Counted from the first letter of the stretch, positions 8,416 to 20,888 are shown. The stretch: DNA of 64,000 nt from Morchella semilibera (GCA_009192285.1 WBVU01000003.1:961973-1025972); one strand, 5' to 3'. Made by a program: numbers and translations. Notes: generated by a model from the letters alone, not told the origin.

Positions 8416-10857
8416 GTGGTGGTGTGTATGGGACCCGTTAGATTAAAGATAGATGAGCAGGGTTAGAACATAGATGAGCAGGGTTAGGTCAATATAGATG
8501 ATGGAATATAACAAGCTTTTCTTTTAAAAAAAATTTACTACATACAAAATAGCCCAGGGCCAAACAAACAAGAGAAAGACAGGGTGGTAAAAAAGGAGGG
8601 AGGAGAGGGGCCTTCAGATAAAAATATAGCTCTCAAATGTTTCTGATCACACTGCCAACCACAAAACCCACCACACAAGCCAGCCCCGAAGGAGCCAGCC
8701 CGCGCAAGTGGGTCCGGGTTTAGTAGTCAGATTTGGCTTTTGATTTTTGTCATCACGAGGCAAAGGTTTTGCGGTCGGCCGCTGCCCGCACCACCCACCC
8801 CCCCCCCCCCCCGAAACGCCATGGGCGCTCCGGACAGGACATGCACTCCGAACGATATGTGAGACGCTGTGACACTAGTCAGCAAGGTGGAGTGAGAGAA
8901 CCTGAAGGGGGGCGACATACCAGCATCAGATTGAAAACTACTTTACCCATCACCGACCTCGCCACCTGCGGAGGCGCACCACCGCCCCCCCGTCGCGTAG
9001 GCCAAGCTGCCAGAGGGTTTCGGCTCTTCGCACAACGCCTGGGGCCTCCTGGCCTCCGCTACGAGAGGACTGGGGGTGCGGTCCTAGCGTGGTCTCCGGG
9101 TGGAGGCTATTCCTATTATCGTCATGTGCTCCTTGCAGTCACTCCAGTACCGCCGGTAGAGCAAGCCTGAGGGGGGGGGGGGGACGGTGAAGGTGGGGCG
9201 GCCTAGGCGGGCGTCAGGACAGCGAGGGTCTCTCCGATTTCTGTTCGTGGTCACCCATGATGCGTCGTGCTCCCGTCGAGGGGAGGACTGCTGTAGTGTG
9301 CTCTCTTTGTGTCGTCACTGAGATCCCTCGTTGCCTGTGGCGTTTGTTAGATAGAGAGCTGGGATATGGGGGGGGGGGACGTACCGTGATGCCTGGGGAG
9401 GAAAGGGGAGGGGGGAGACGCGTTGATATGATGGGTGTGCCAAGACAGTAGTTGTCTCGGCAACGCGTCTTGGTAGGACAGGCAGGGCCCCCATTCGGTT
9501 TCAGGCCTATGGTAATGCAATTACATGTGCAGTCCCCGAAAGAAGGTGGCATAGGAGGAACTTTACCGTACCACCTCAACAAACACAGTCTCAAAGACGG
9601 CGGTATCATCACTATATGTGCCTCCGCGAAATAATCCCCTTTGTCCCACGCCTGCCTGCGGACTAGCGGCACCAACGTTTGAGGTGGTCAAACGTGCACT
9701 CCCTTTAGTTTATGCAAACGTGTCGGAGTACACATGTTTCTATACCCCTGTGGGTCTGTGGAGCTGATCTAAGATCTTTATCTCGAATCGAAACTGACAC
9801 AATTGTATATATATATAGCTCCATGGAACCAATGAACGGGAATCTACTTAGTAGATCCAGCCACAAGTGCTACTATTTGTAGGAGGTATTCCGAGCAAGC
9901 GGAAAAGAGCAGAGAGATGAACTGCAGGAGGTATTCCGAGCAAGCGGAAAAGAGCAGAGAGATGAACTGCGTATCCTATTGATTGATCGAACAGGAAGAG
10001 GGGAAAGCCCTCTTTATATACCATGAACCTTCTGGAAAGTGCCTAAACACGTCTCCCTCATTAATAACGACAGTCACAAGTGACAACTACGAACAAAACA
10101 CCTCACCAAAGACAGCAAAGCAAACATTGTCAAAAAACGACAGCTAGCACCAGGTCCTGCCCGGAACTGATGTTGACATACAACTGCAGTAGTTGTGGCA
10201 TAGTGTACTAGAGCCAATGTATGAAAGGGGGGGGGGTGACAGCTAGCTAGTGGAACCCACAAAGAACCTCGATGCCGGAGAGCAGTGACCGATTACCCCC
10301 GCCTCCTGAGAAATACTGGTCCCTCGGGGCGCTCAAGGGGTCCAGGTAACTACTATTTACACAGACACCCAGGCAAAACTGAAGATCAAGGCTTCCTTAT
10401 CGCTCGAACCCGTAGCAAGGAATGAATTCTCCGTAGTGTCGACCTTTTGGAACAACCTTTCGCCTCCTGGTCCCCATGTCTCAAGCGCAATATCAGTGCC
10501 TCACGGCCCCTTTCTAGCTTCTCTAGATCAATATAGCTATATTCTATCTTACTCCAGTACCCTGCAGTTACTGCAAACAGTTACAAGCATCTATACTGCC
10601 CAAAACCTGAGCCAATTTCGTGACCAAATCTCTCCATACCAGAGTAGTATAGCTGATCCTTAAGCTTCGAACCCCGCAATCGGGGGACTTAGTAGCCAGT
10701 CCTCCCCGGACGTACAAACACCCCCAACCAACGAGTAACACCACCTCACGATACCAGCAGCACAAGTAAGAGATATATATTCCGCCCCCAACCAATCTAT
10801 AACATTAACCCCAGCCACCAGGGCCCCCATCCCAGCTATCTACATGCCAACCCACCC
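8416..10857. other. Intergenic region rich in G/C homopolymers
   Basis: Holds a 16-bp direct repeat (AGATGAGCAGGGTTAG, near 8452 and 8473), C15 at 8798-8812, G11 at 9173-9183, and a perfect 45-bp tandem duplication at 9881-9970. An ORF of 153 codons on the minus strand at 9214-9675 has no recognisable domain and a random-looking composition, so I do not call it. Confidence 0.4.
9881..9970. repeat. Perfect tandem duplication of a 45-bp unit
   Basis: Two identical, directly adjacent copies (9881-9925 and 9926-9970), each starting AGGAGGTATTCCGAGCAAGC and ending GATGAACTGC. No divergence between copies implies a recent duplication. The unit contains AGAGCAGAG, a motif also repeated around 20.8-22.2 kb. 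No coding function seen. Confidence 0.9.
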
Positions 10858-11666
10858 CTACGCAACCCACCTCTTCCCCGCGCCCCCAACCGTGAGCTCC
10901 TGCGCCCCGTCCGGGAACGTCGTCTTATACATCGGCCTCTCCCCGCCCCCGAGATACCCCTGCACCCCAAAGTAATTCGGCTTCCTGCCGCCCTGGATCT
11001 TCCCCTTCGTCGACCCGCCCACCTTGCAGTTGAACGTGTTCATGTACTACACCAAAAGTCAGCCAAGCACGCCTAGAGGGGGGCCGGGGGGGGGAACATA
11101 CAGACTCGTCCGCGGAGGTGCTCGGGTCCGGGACCCAGTGCCACGCGCAGACACACTCCTCGCACGCCGGCAGGTTGGAGGGCACGGCGAAGTTGTGGTT
11201 GAACTTGTTAAACTTTGGGCAGTCGTGCGTGACAGAGAAGACCACAAAGTCCTCCGCCTTTGGCTCCCCGTCCGTATACGCAATGGACAGCGCGCACCCG
11301 CCGCCGCCGTGGAAGTCTACATACATGCGTCAACCACCTGCCGCGAGAGAGAAGAGAGAGAGAGAGAGACATACCGGCCTTGGTGGTACACTTTGCGGCC
11401 GCGGTGTCGGGCGCCCCCGCGGCCTCGCCGCACGTCACGGGGAAGGAGGGGCTGCTCCCGGGGGTGAAGGTTATGGTTGTGGTGGTGTCCTTGCGGGCGC
11501 CGTGGTGCAGCCAGTTTGCGCCTGTGGCGGCGTTGAGCGGCGTTTCGAGGGAGCCGCCTTTGCTGGAGAGGCCCCAGGTTGCGCCGTGGTTGAAGATCAT
11601 GTGCCCGCTTGCGGGGGCGAGGAGGCCTAGGAGTGAGAGGAGGGGGAGCGCGGCGAGGGAGTGCAT
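10858..11666 (-). CDS. Secreted lytic polysaccharide monooxygenase-like protein (AA11-like)
   Basis: Exons 11375..11666, 11102..11316, 10858..11046 on the minus strand; introns of 58 and 55 nt with GTATGT donors and TAG acceptors, all in phase; 231 residues. A 21-residue signal peptide ends in PASG, so the mature protein starts with histidine (HMIFNHGATWG), as required for the copper histidine brace. The second brace histidine is plausibly in FHGGGGC (residue 100) and the axial tyrosine in ESYMN (residue 170), the same order as in fungal AA11 enzymes (His1, HGGGSC, EMYMN). Four or more cysteines could form disulfides. AA11 enzymes oxidise chitin. The rest of the sequence is divergent and the C-terminal 55 residues are Gly-rich, so substrate is uncertain. 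The upstream ATG at 11753 is rejected because it would bury the signal peptide. Intron 1 begins with a CT microsatellite. Confidence 0.75.
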
Positions 11667-13634
11667 GGTGGGCGGCAAAGATAGGCTGGTGGAATGAACG
11701 TATATATATATATGGTGGTAGTGTCCTATCAAAGGAACTGGGGGATTAGACAAAAAAAAGAGAGAGAATGAATGAATGAACGAGATACCACGGCCACTGG
11801 CTGATATGATATGAGCGCCGTATCCAGCGGCCCCATGGCCTGGTATTTATACGGGTGGAAGATGTCAGTCATACAACTAAACTTCACCGCCAGGACCCGG
11901 TAGGACCAATGATCGATTGGCGCCGCCGTTCCACAGAACCGTTAATACGGGCCGGCAAACCATATATATAGCTACATGTACCACCTCAGGCACCATTATG
12001 CGAAACCGCTTTTTGCTTCGCCGCCTGGGTGGTGCTCTCACCGGCACTGCGTCGCTTGGCGGGCGTAGGTGCGGCGCGGCGCGGCGCGGCGCGGCTGGGG
12101 TGTTGGTTGTGTAACGTCGAGTGATGCGTGGTGATTGGGCACACTGCCTGTGTATTATTGCGGTTTGACAAAATTATCCGGACGCAACGGCTATAGGCTA
12201 CGGATTAACAGCCCAAAATAAGCCACAAACAGTCCTAAATTTTTGCAAGAAATTTATGAAATACTTGCTAGCCTAGTTAATACGACGGTCTTGTAGTGGA
12301 GTTTTGTCTATTTTTTGTTGGAGGCGCGCCTTGCATCAGGCGTCCGGGTAATTTTGACAACCCACAATACATTTGTTTGCTCAACGTGCGGAGGTCTTGA
12401 CGGCCGGTAGGGGTGTCTGGATCTATATCTACTGATACAGAGGGACGAACATACCCAGAGGTTTTCGTGGGAGACTGAACTAGGTGGAGCCGGGTCCAGG
12501 TCATGTACATAGAACCACAACGCGCGATGAACACATGTCCCCCTGGGAGAGCCAGAGGCCTTTGGATCGGTAAGAAGGCCTAGGGGTGGTTAGTTGAGGT
12601 GTGATAAACACCGCAGCGGAGAATCCTATTGCTAGCTGAGTAGATTTTGCCCGCTCAGCTACTTTCAGGCTTTCACCAAGCTGTCGGGTAGGGCCTTTAC
12701 ATAGGCGTAGATTCGCCCCGTTCTGTTCGTCCACAACAGGGCATGCAGCGCCTGGGGGGTTGAGAGATCGAGAGGAGGCAAATGGGACGTGCGAGGTTGA
12801 GGACGTAACCCTAACCCACACCACCTCTACTCTTTACTTGTGCCATCACTCGTGTTTATCCCGCCTCACTTCAGTGGGAACATACATGTGCTGCCTACAT
12901 AGTGGTTTCTTTACACCTACGGAGAAAGGGGGCGCTGTCACCCACGGGTACCGAGCTCAGCACGCCGAATATCCAGTATATATAGCTAGCTACTTTATAC
13001 CTTCCGCTTCTTAACGCCCGAAGCAGCCCCATATGAGCACTGGCTTCCCCCGCCCGTGACTACATGGAGGGGCCTTCGCGGCCGGTTTACTACCTATCCG
13101 GTTAACTGGGTTCCTCTGGAGCTGGAGGTCCATGCACCGCTAAGACCGTTAGAGCAAGAACCACAGGTGGTCCCCCTCCATCACTCCATCACTCCATTGA
13201 CAAGCCTGTCTTGGCGGGGTCCGGTACTAAAGGACTAGTGCGTGGGGAGCTGGTTGCGGGTTATGGCGCGGGCGGTGTTGTGGGTTGGGTGGTTCGGAGG
13301 TGGTGGGGATTTTGGGGTGTAGGGTGATGAGAGATTGCATGGCCAGATGAGGTTTGTGTAGACGGATTGAGCCTTGCAGTTCGGTGGGGTGTTACGTAAG
13401 TTTTGTTGTTCGGGTTTAGCGATCATTGACACCCTGAGTGATATTTCATGATACGTACACACACCCCAACCAGGCACTTGTATCGCGCGTCCAAAGTCTA
13501 TTTCAAGTTCAGAAAGCTTCTATAATTCTCTAATCTATCTATCTGCCAGTGCTTCTATAGAGACCATACTGCCCCCCGTCTACCTCCCCGCACAAAAACC
13601 AAAACAAAAAACAAAAAACGATACCCACCCCTCC
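11667..13634. other. Intergenic region
   Basis: Starts with a TA repeat (11699-11712) 35-45 bp upstream of the LPMO-like start, which may serve as its TATA region. Contains TACATGTA at 11973-11980, a GCGGC repeat at about 12070-12094, AGCTAGCT at 12984-12991, and no ORF I can support. Confidence 0.4.
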
Positions 13635-14309
13635 TCACGCCCGCCGAACCGCCACGACAAACACCAGCGCCGCCACAACAGAGACCCCATACCGCCCCCA
13701 CGCCGCCGCGCCCCATGCCACGAAGAACCCCGCCGCCGCACCCACGGCCCACCGCCACTCCCACAGGCTCGGGAGCTCAAGATGGTACTCCTCTTGGACT
13801 GCTAGATGGCGGGCGGGCCGGGGAGTGTCCTCTGCATCGACCGCTGGATAGCGGGCGGGCCGGGGCGTGTCGAGCTGCAGGAGGTCCGAGCCGTCCCACG
13901 CGACGGGGCTGCTGCGAACAGTGTATAGGAGGGAGGGCTCGGTGCGGGGGCTGGCGTAGAGGAGCGAGAGCTCCCCGTCGCTGTGGGCGTGGTCGCTCCA
14001 TTCTGCGTCACCCTCGTCTGTTTCAGGGTCGCTCCATTCTGCTTCGCCCCCGCCTGTTCCGGGGCCGCTCCATTCTGCGTCACCCTCGTCTGTTTCGGGG
14101 TCGCTCCATTCTGCTTCGCCCTCGTCTGTTTCGGGGTGCTGGGTGGGAGTGTGCCATGGGTCGGCCGTGGCAGGGGGTGTCGCGGGGCGGGTGCGGCGCG
14201 GTGAGTGGAGGAGATGCGACCACGGTGAGAGGTTTAGGGTGAGGGTGTAGGCGTTTGGGGGTGTGGAGGGCCTTGGTGTGGGAGGGGGGGATGCGTCTTG
14301 TGGGTGCAT
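13635..14309 (-). CDS. Acidic repeat protein with C-terminal membrane segments (224 aa)
   Basis: Single exon. The N-terminal 60 residues are Pro/Thr-rich. Residues about 58-106 hold four 12-residue acidic repeats of the type PETDEGDAEWSD, coded by a 36-bp minisatellite. Then come two copies of DTPRPAR.xAV (about residues 150-175), and a C-terminus with two hydrophobic stretches (WRWAVGAAAGFFVAWGAAAW and YGVSVVAALVFVVAV) ending in RRA. The two segments with the basic end suggest a tail-anchored or hairpin membrane protein with the acidic repeats in the cytosol. Not recognised as a family. Plus-strand ORFs over the same bases have repetitive low-complexity products and are shadows. Confidence 0.6.
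   Translation of the reverse strand: MHPQDASPPPTPRPSTPPNAYTLTLNLSPWSHLLHSPRRTRPATPPATADPWHTPTQHPETDEGEAEWSDPETDEGDAEWSGPGTGGGEAEWSDPETDEGDAEWSDHAHSDGELSLLYASPRTEPSLLYTVRSSPVAWDGSDLLQLDTPRPARYPAVDAEDTPRPARHLAVQEEYHLELPSLWEWRWAVGAAAGFFVAWGAAAWGRYGVSVVAALVFVVAVRRA
13992..14135 (-). repeat. 36-bp coding minisatellite, four units
   Basis: Units start at 13992, 14028, 14064 and 14100 (plus-strand GTCGCTCCATTCTGC). Unit 3 differs most (gives PGTGGGEAEWSD). The 36-bp period keeps the frame, so copy number changes would lengthen or shorten the acidic region by 12 residues without breaking the gene. Confidence 0.85.
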
Positions 14310-16638
14310 TGATGTATACTAGTTGTGATATCGAATGTACTTAAATCGATAATGTTGCAAGTCCTGATATTGGAGGAATGATACAGGTAGGCGTTGAGTT
14401 AAGTAGCTAGTTACTTATAGCTGCTAGCAAGCTAGCTAGTATCAAGACGCAACCACCCAGCATTCTGAAAAAAAAAACCCCTTGAATCATAGTTCGATCC
14501 CATAGCTAGTACTCTTCGGCCCGGTCTTGAAAACTAGGATGGAATCTCCCTTGAATACACCACCCCCGCTCCGCGGTATGGGGCCCCCTTCAGTAGCCAC
14601 CACCCATTTGTACCGGAATTAATAAGTGCTGAAGGAGAGCTGGAGGTAACATGCGGATAGGCTAGGTACTTTTCCACGCGGTGCCCGCTAGAAGGCGCTG
14701 TCGGGTCGGGGGTGTAGCTGCGGCTGTCAGAGCTGTGGGTGCAGTTCCGAGCCGGTATGGGTGGCTAGCTAAGTACTTGGCTACCAGAAGGGGTGGATGT
14801 GCCGCTTGTTCAACGGCGGCGTGTTGCGTTCCGGTGCGCACTGGGCTTTCTTGGCTCTGAAGATTACCGTAAGTCGAACGCAGCTGTCCGGCTGGAATGT
14901 GGCATCAGTGGTTAGTTGGTGGTACCCGTAGAGAGAGAAATCATCTGTTCCTGGGAGGGGGGTTTTGTAGTACTGTATGTAGCTATGGTTTTGATATTTG
15001 TACGGACGATAAGACGATGTAGGCCTAGCTAGCAGACGCTTCTGAAGAGCCGGATTTACACGAAAAACACTTCCTCCCGACGGGGGAAATCTCTGCATGG
15101 TCCCGTACCTAGCTCTTCTACGCTACCGGAGGGGCTGGAGCATTATCGCCCCGACTTTGGCGAGATCTTTTTGCGGGAGTGTCTAGAGCTCCCCGGTGCC
15201 AGAAGGGCTGCTGTCAGGGCCGTCGGGGCAGAGTTTACATTACAAAGTAAACTCCCGCGGGCGTCATTTAGGTCTCCGATAAGTAGGAAAATCAACTTTT
15301 TTCCTTTAGCCTCCGGCGGGCTTCATTTGACTCTATAGCCCTGTCTGATTCAATTCGATCATACGCATCTCCAAACTTGGGCATGGCGGCCAATAGCTGC
15401 TAAGTTGTGGGCTTTATCGTCGTTGCATCACTTTGAGGACCGGTACATCATTGTAAGATGGAACTGAGCGGACATGTTCGTGGATTCACTGCAATGGTTG
15501 AGAGCTGTTTGTAGGCACGGGTATCTAGCTGTTGTCAGCTACATGTAGTTAAGACACCATGAAAATAATATAATGAAGGAATAACTCTTCTTTCACTAAA
15601 CAATAAGATCCCCAGTACTGGTGGGGTATACCTATAATCCTATAGTCGACCGGCTTGAGCCCGAAAAGCAGTTTTATACCTCATCAGCAGATACAGGAGA
15701 TCTCATCACTGCCTACGTTTGCGTAATTGCGAGGGCTTGGAAGCCTCAAGTTCTGTTTGCTCATCTGCGGGTCGGCTCGGGGAGCTGGGCTAGGGCACTC
15801 GCGGCCATTGTACCTTGTTTTTGCTGCCTTGTTGTCCCGTTTGTTTCTTTAGTTGGCGCTAGCTCAAACCTTTCTCCTGCTTACGATCGCTTTAATACAC
15901 CCCACATCTCCCTTTGGACTTCATCACGACACAACAGTTCTTCAACAAATTCTGACCAGACATGGCTAAATCCTATCTCCTGCCCATCACCAATAGCGGA
16001 GAAGCCGAGACACCGGCGACAGGGATTATCGCGGTGAAGCCCCAAACATACAACAGAGGAATTGAGGAGATGTTTACTCAATAACTAAAGGCTTTGGTCC
16101 CGTTAGTTCACCTAGGAGCCGAATGTGGCCTACTATCTACATGGTATGATACTCAGGCAGTTAAACCGCCTGCTCTGCCGAACAATGAGATCTCTATCCA
16201 ATGATGGATGTCCTCCGGATCCAAAGATTTATCAACAATCTTTGGATATAGTACTTGCGAATCCCCAGCCATCTCCCCGGGGGACAGAAGCCAGTTTCAG
16301 TTTTCTCGTAGCGTGTAACTCTATGTGGGAACATTGCTGCTCGAGGGCTAATATTAATTAAAACTATACTCTAAACAATACAATACATGTATGTGCCAAT
16401 GCCCAATTACCATTTACTGATAAGGATATCATCCAAAAAAGAAAAGGCAACCCCAGCGTCTTATGTACTCGAAGAAAGGCTAATAACAATAGATGAAAAC
16501 CGCTCCTAGTTCCCTGTCTACACAAAATAAATATACCACAAGAGACATTTGGAATCTTTGGGCGATTGAAGTCCACAAACATGTCAAAACAATTCCCCTT
16601 TCCAAACCCAAGGGAATAAATCCAACAATCAGACCACG
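14310..16638. other. Intergenic region with one doubtful ORF
   Basis: Many CTAG/AGCT palindromes (for example AGCTAGCT at 14430-14437) and TACATGTA at 15540-15547. The only ORF with protein-like composition is 14781-15098 on the minus strand (listed separately). Nothing else supported. Confidence 0.4.
14781..15098 (-). CDS. Doubtful ORF or exon (105 aa)
   Basis: An ATG-started reading frame with mixed, protein-like composition (for example YKTPLPGTDDFSLYGYHQL) and two cysteines. No domain, no signal peptide, no clear splice partners and no codon bias like that of the firm genes. It may be an exon, a relic or chance. Confidence 0.2.
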   Translation of the reverse strand: MQRFPPSGGSVFRVNPALQKRLLARPTSSYRPYKYQNHSYIQYYKTPLPGTDDFSLYGYHQLTTDATFQPDSCVRLTVIFRAKKAQCAPERNTPPLNKRHIHPFW

Positions 16639-18293
16639 TTATCCCTTCCAGCCACGGATTCTATCCATGACCCTACTAGTTGTCTTGATGTCACGGTTTT
16701 TCTTAGCTCCACCAGGAGTATCTCCTTTCTGTGGGCTCAGTGGGTTCTTAGCAGCCGCTCCAGTTATCCGTTCGAACTCCGAACCGCTTGTAGTCTCCTT
16801 CTCGAGAGATTCTGCGAATCTGCTTCTCATCTCCTGCGCTAACTCCGATGGCTGACTGAAAGATAAGTGAGTTATTTCTGACTTCTGAATACCAGTTTTC
16901 TTTTTCTTCTTGGAATCAGACGGCTTTTTGCCCAAACTCTCGATAGTGCTCCCAAACCGGCTAGGCTTTTTTAATGAAGTTTCCGAGCCCGTCGAACCCT
17001 CGGTGGTGATGTAGGTGAGAACGGTAGAACCCCTTTCTATCCTATCCGTTGGCCCAAACGCGGCCTTTTTCCTTTTTTCCGCCGCCGCACGAATCTTCTT
17101 TCTCATCTCTTCTTCTTCAATATGATCCATTTTTGTTGACTCTCTTGCTGTCTGGGGCCTTTCCAGGGTAAATGACACTGCTCTTGGGGGACATTCCTCT
17201 GTACTGAAATTGATGACGAAGTGCTTAACACCGAACTGCGGAGCCCGCCCTCTCGTGACGGCACCCTCCTGTGCGGCGCAGGCGGTAGGTTCCCTTGGCG
17301 AGCACTAATCATCGCTGGTGTCGGCGGGGGGGCAATTTCAGTAACGCTGCTTAAAGGAGAGGTGTACCGCTGATACCGAGCTGACTTTGCGGCTATATTG
17401 TCGTGATTGACTGGGACAGTTGGTGAAGCTGACTGGATGGGGTACTGGAGAGGCTGTGTAGGTAATGATAAGGTCAATAAAGGGCGCGAGGAGGTGTAGA
17501 CGTCTGGATTATCGGGGGTATTTAGATAGTTGTAGACGTATTGTGGGAGGGTTGGAGATTGAGAACGTTCTGGAATTGCGATAGGTCTTGGAACCTTGTG
17601 GGGTACTACCGGCGGTATCCTGGGTTTTATGTCAAGATCATCAGCCATCAAATGATCCATGACCGGAGGCATTGCAGGTAACTCTTTATCCACTCTCATA
17701 GCTGTGGCAGGCCTGGAGATAGCATGAGAAACAGTATTCTGCTGTATGATATTATCTCCGCCTCTACCTTCACCATATCCCTCGCGAGCCTGGATATCTT
17801 GTGAATCACTTTTGAACCGCATTAGTGTAGTGACATCAACAATACTCGTTAGCACATGCCGCACTTTTTCAAGCTCATCCTGCAGCTCTTGGATTCTTAT
17901 GTCTTTCTCTCTGATCAAGGTACTTTGCATTCTTTTCAGAGCTTCCTGCAACTCTATGATAGCGGCATCCTTCTCTTCATCTAATCCCCGTGCTCTTTCT
18001 AGCTCGTCTCTTAGCTCGCTGATGGTGTGCTCTTTGTCTCTGGCCGCCGCAGCTAAGCCCTGTGCTCTTTCCAGCTCTTGTTGTAGCTCGAGGATGGTGA
18101 GCCCCTTCTGCCTAGCCGACAGCTGCTGTGCTTCGATTTCATCCGCCTGCTTGCTGATGAGGCGCTCCTGTAATTCAATAACCTGGGCGCTCTGTTGCTT
18201 GAGGTCGTGTTTAGCTTTTGCGTACTGGTCTCTGGTGTGATCAAGAGCGATGGGGGCGTACAGGTCGATGGCCGCTTGGTTTGTGTTCTCCAT
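16639..18293 (-). CDS. Coiled-coil protein, two exons (about 533 aa)
   Basis: Exons 17205..18293 and 16639..17151 joined by a 53-nt intron (donor GTACAG, acceptor CCCCAG, phase 0 on both sides); the two long overlapping ORFs become one protein. Residues 15-150 form a long coiled coil made of related 22-24-residue units such as ELQDELEKVRHVL and ELRDELERARGL, apparently by internal duplication. The middle (180-360) is Pro/Ser-rich and disordered. The C-terminal exon has a second charged helix (DHIEEEEMRKKIRAAAEKRK) and a Lys/Ser-rich tail. Not recognised as a family. Inference: a scaffold or cytoskeleton-associated protein. The Ser/Leu-rich plus-strand ORF at 17746-18240 is the antisense shadow of the coiled coil. 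Confidence 0.65.
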
Positions 18294-20888
18294 GGCTTAA
18301 GGTCCGATTGCAACTTTGAGTTTTTTGAATTGGTGTTGAATCGGCTGGTTAGTAAATGCAGTGATCCCAACGGTGAGAGGAGTCAAGAATAAAAGGGAGT
18401 TCTGGGGGGTAACCTTCTCAATAGAATCGCCTTCATAGCCTCTACACGCACGATCACAGATTCTATGAGAGATGAGGAACAACCACGAATAACCAACGTA
18501 AGAGAAAGTAAAAGCTCAGTACATTCTACGTCTATCGTCCCGTGGACCAGATAAAAGTCCCTTTCTCTGGTGATGATAATTTTGAGGGCTAACTGCACGT
18601 TGTATATGTTAGAAACCAACCGGCACCCCCTTCAGCGGGAGCCACGAGTGATCGTCCATGACCCAAATTACTAAGAGATAGAACCCTCGGCGTTCCAAAT
18701 ATCCCCGCTTGAGGATAAAACACCCTCGTCGCGCATCTACCGTTCAGAGCACGTATCCGGTCCGGTTCATGTAGCTAGCTAGGGAATTCCCACCTTCTAT
18801 CTCGCTAACGCGCGCGGGATCCGGCTACACCTATTCTATCCATCAATCCACCCTTTCCTCTATTCAGTGTTTCTTGTGTCCGATAAGGGGTGATAGAACA
18901 TTGGCGTATACATGTACCTACCTACTCCGGGTACTGGCTCTGCGGTGCCCTACTCAAGGTATCCCCCCCCAACTGGCCCTAGCTTGCCAACTGGACTCGT
19001 TCGTGGATCATCCAGTACCAAATAAGCAGTGCGAGATCTGATCTGCACCCATGCCACACCACACCCTCTGGGATATCTCTCCCCAATGTGCCAGGATCAT
19101 CCGGGAACGGGTATCAGATTTCAGATTCCGGCGTGGGCGGGCAACCAGCTCCACGTGGGGACGTCGAAGCTTCTGGATTGCGAGCTTTGCCCGGGCTTGA
19201 TACCGAGGTCTAGCTAGCTAGGCGTAGGCAGAATGACCGAATGTCTGTCTATCACGGGTTTATTATGGAATACTAACCCGTGGAGACGTAGAGTGTGTCC
19301 CGAGAGTAGGGGTAGATGCTCAATGTCGACGTGGAGAGGTACTTACACCTACGTAGTGGGCACCCGGAGATCTTTCTCCACGACGGAGGTCGGGCCGGAT
19401 GGGTATGTAGATTCGATTAGATATTCCGAACCAAACCCACGCACCCACAGGCGCCTATCTGCTATCTAATCTAGAGTACCATGTAGCCATTATATCACCA
19501 GCTCCCCAGTCCGAAGGGAGAAGAATACTAAACACACGACTATCAATCACCACATATCGACCAGAATAATATGCTCAAACAGCAGCGGCCATCTCACGAC
19601 TCTAGAGTACATATCTAAGAGGGTAGTGCCTGATCTGATTAGACGCATCCCACCCGGCCGCCCGCCCCCGGTACATACAGTCCCGTGGTGGTGCGGTGCA
19701 CGCCCAACAAAAAAATCTCCAATCCACACATATAGATGTCAATGTATCTACTCTGGGTGTTGCAGTTTTTGCCCCCCTAGCTGAAGCAGAACACACTTGA
19801 GCAGAGTATTTACCTACCGGCATCCCTGCGTCTGCCACATGCCACATGCAATCCATCCATCCATCCATCCATCCACTGGATCAAAAAAAAGCACACTATT
19901 TTTTTTTCCTTCACGGATGGACGTTGACCCTACAGATGTTGTATGAGTTGTCCTTTACCCGGTGTACCTCGCTTTTCCTCCTCTACATACCTCCTACTCT
20001 AAACTACCTACTCTAAACCACTGCAGCAACGCACGTACCCCAACGGCGCCTACCATATACCTACCTCGAGATCGCCATGCGAGTATGAAGTATTATTATT
20101 ACTATTACCTCGAGATCGCCAATAAGAAAATTTTCCTCCCCCCAAACTGACTGGCGCGGGTAATTTATCAACGACGGGGGGGAGACCTGTAGGGCGTTTA
20201 TCCAGCGAATCGTAGCGGGGGCGCTAAAGAGCGACGTGCTGGACTTTCCGCTTGCGGCAGAAGGTTTACAATATCATTATCAGTACATACATACATACAT
20301 ATCGGATGTGTATGTATGTTGTCATGACGCGCCGAAGAAGAAAAGAAGAGGAATAATGAGGGTATGTAGTACCTACCTACTAGTAGCAGATGAGATACGT
20401 GACGGGAGCGGAGCGGGTCGGGGCGTGCGGGTGCGGTGCGGTGTGGTGGGTGTGGTGCGTTCCAGTGTCCTGGTGTGTGGCTTTTTTTCAATTATTTTAT
20501 TTTTTTTTCTTTCCCAGAGTCGTCGCCGTGGTGGGGTGCGAGCGGTGAGGAAGTTATATTGGCTCGTAAGTCCCCCGGGGGGGGGGGGTTCGAGAGATAT
20601 TTTTTTTTTCTTTTAGAATGATATCTGTCCAGCTGGCTGACTAGCTACATGTAGGTACCGGTATTACTCTACAGAGTAGAGGGTATGTAGGTACTTTACA
20701 TGTACCTACTTACTCTACTCTAGGTAGGTAGGTACGACTCCTACTCTACTCGCCGAGCTGGCCACCACCCGCTGTAGAGTAGATAGAGCACGCATGTATG
20801 TATACTTTCTTCTTCCGGGAGAGAAGGGAATGAGCAGAGCAGAGCAGAAGAAGGCATGCCGTCGGATTCTCCAGATCGTGAGTTTGTC

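Noticed and set aside
9214-9675. 153-codon minus-strand ORF
   Set aside because: No domain, no codon bias and no splice partners; length is possible by chance in GC-rich sequence.
17746-18240. Ser/Leu-rich plus-strand ORF of 164 codons
   Set aside because: Antisense shadow of the coiled-coil gene, whose Glu/Leu codons read as Ser/Leu in reverse.
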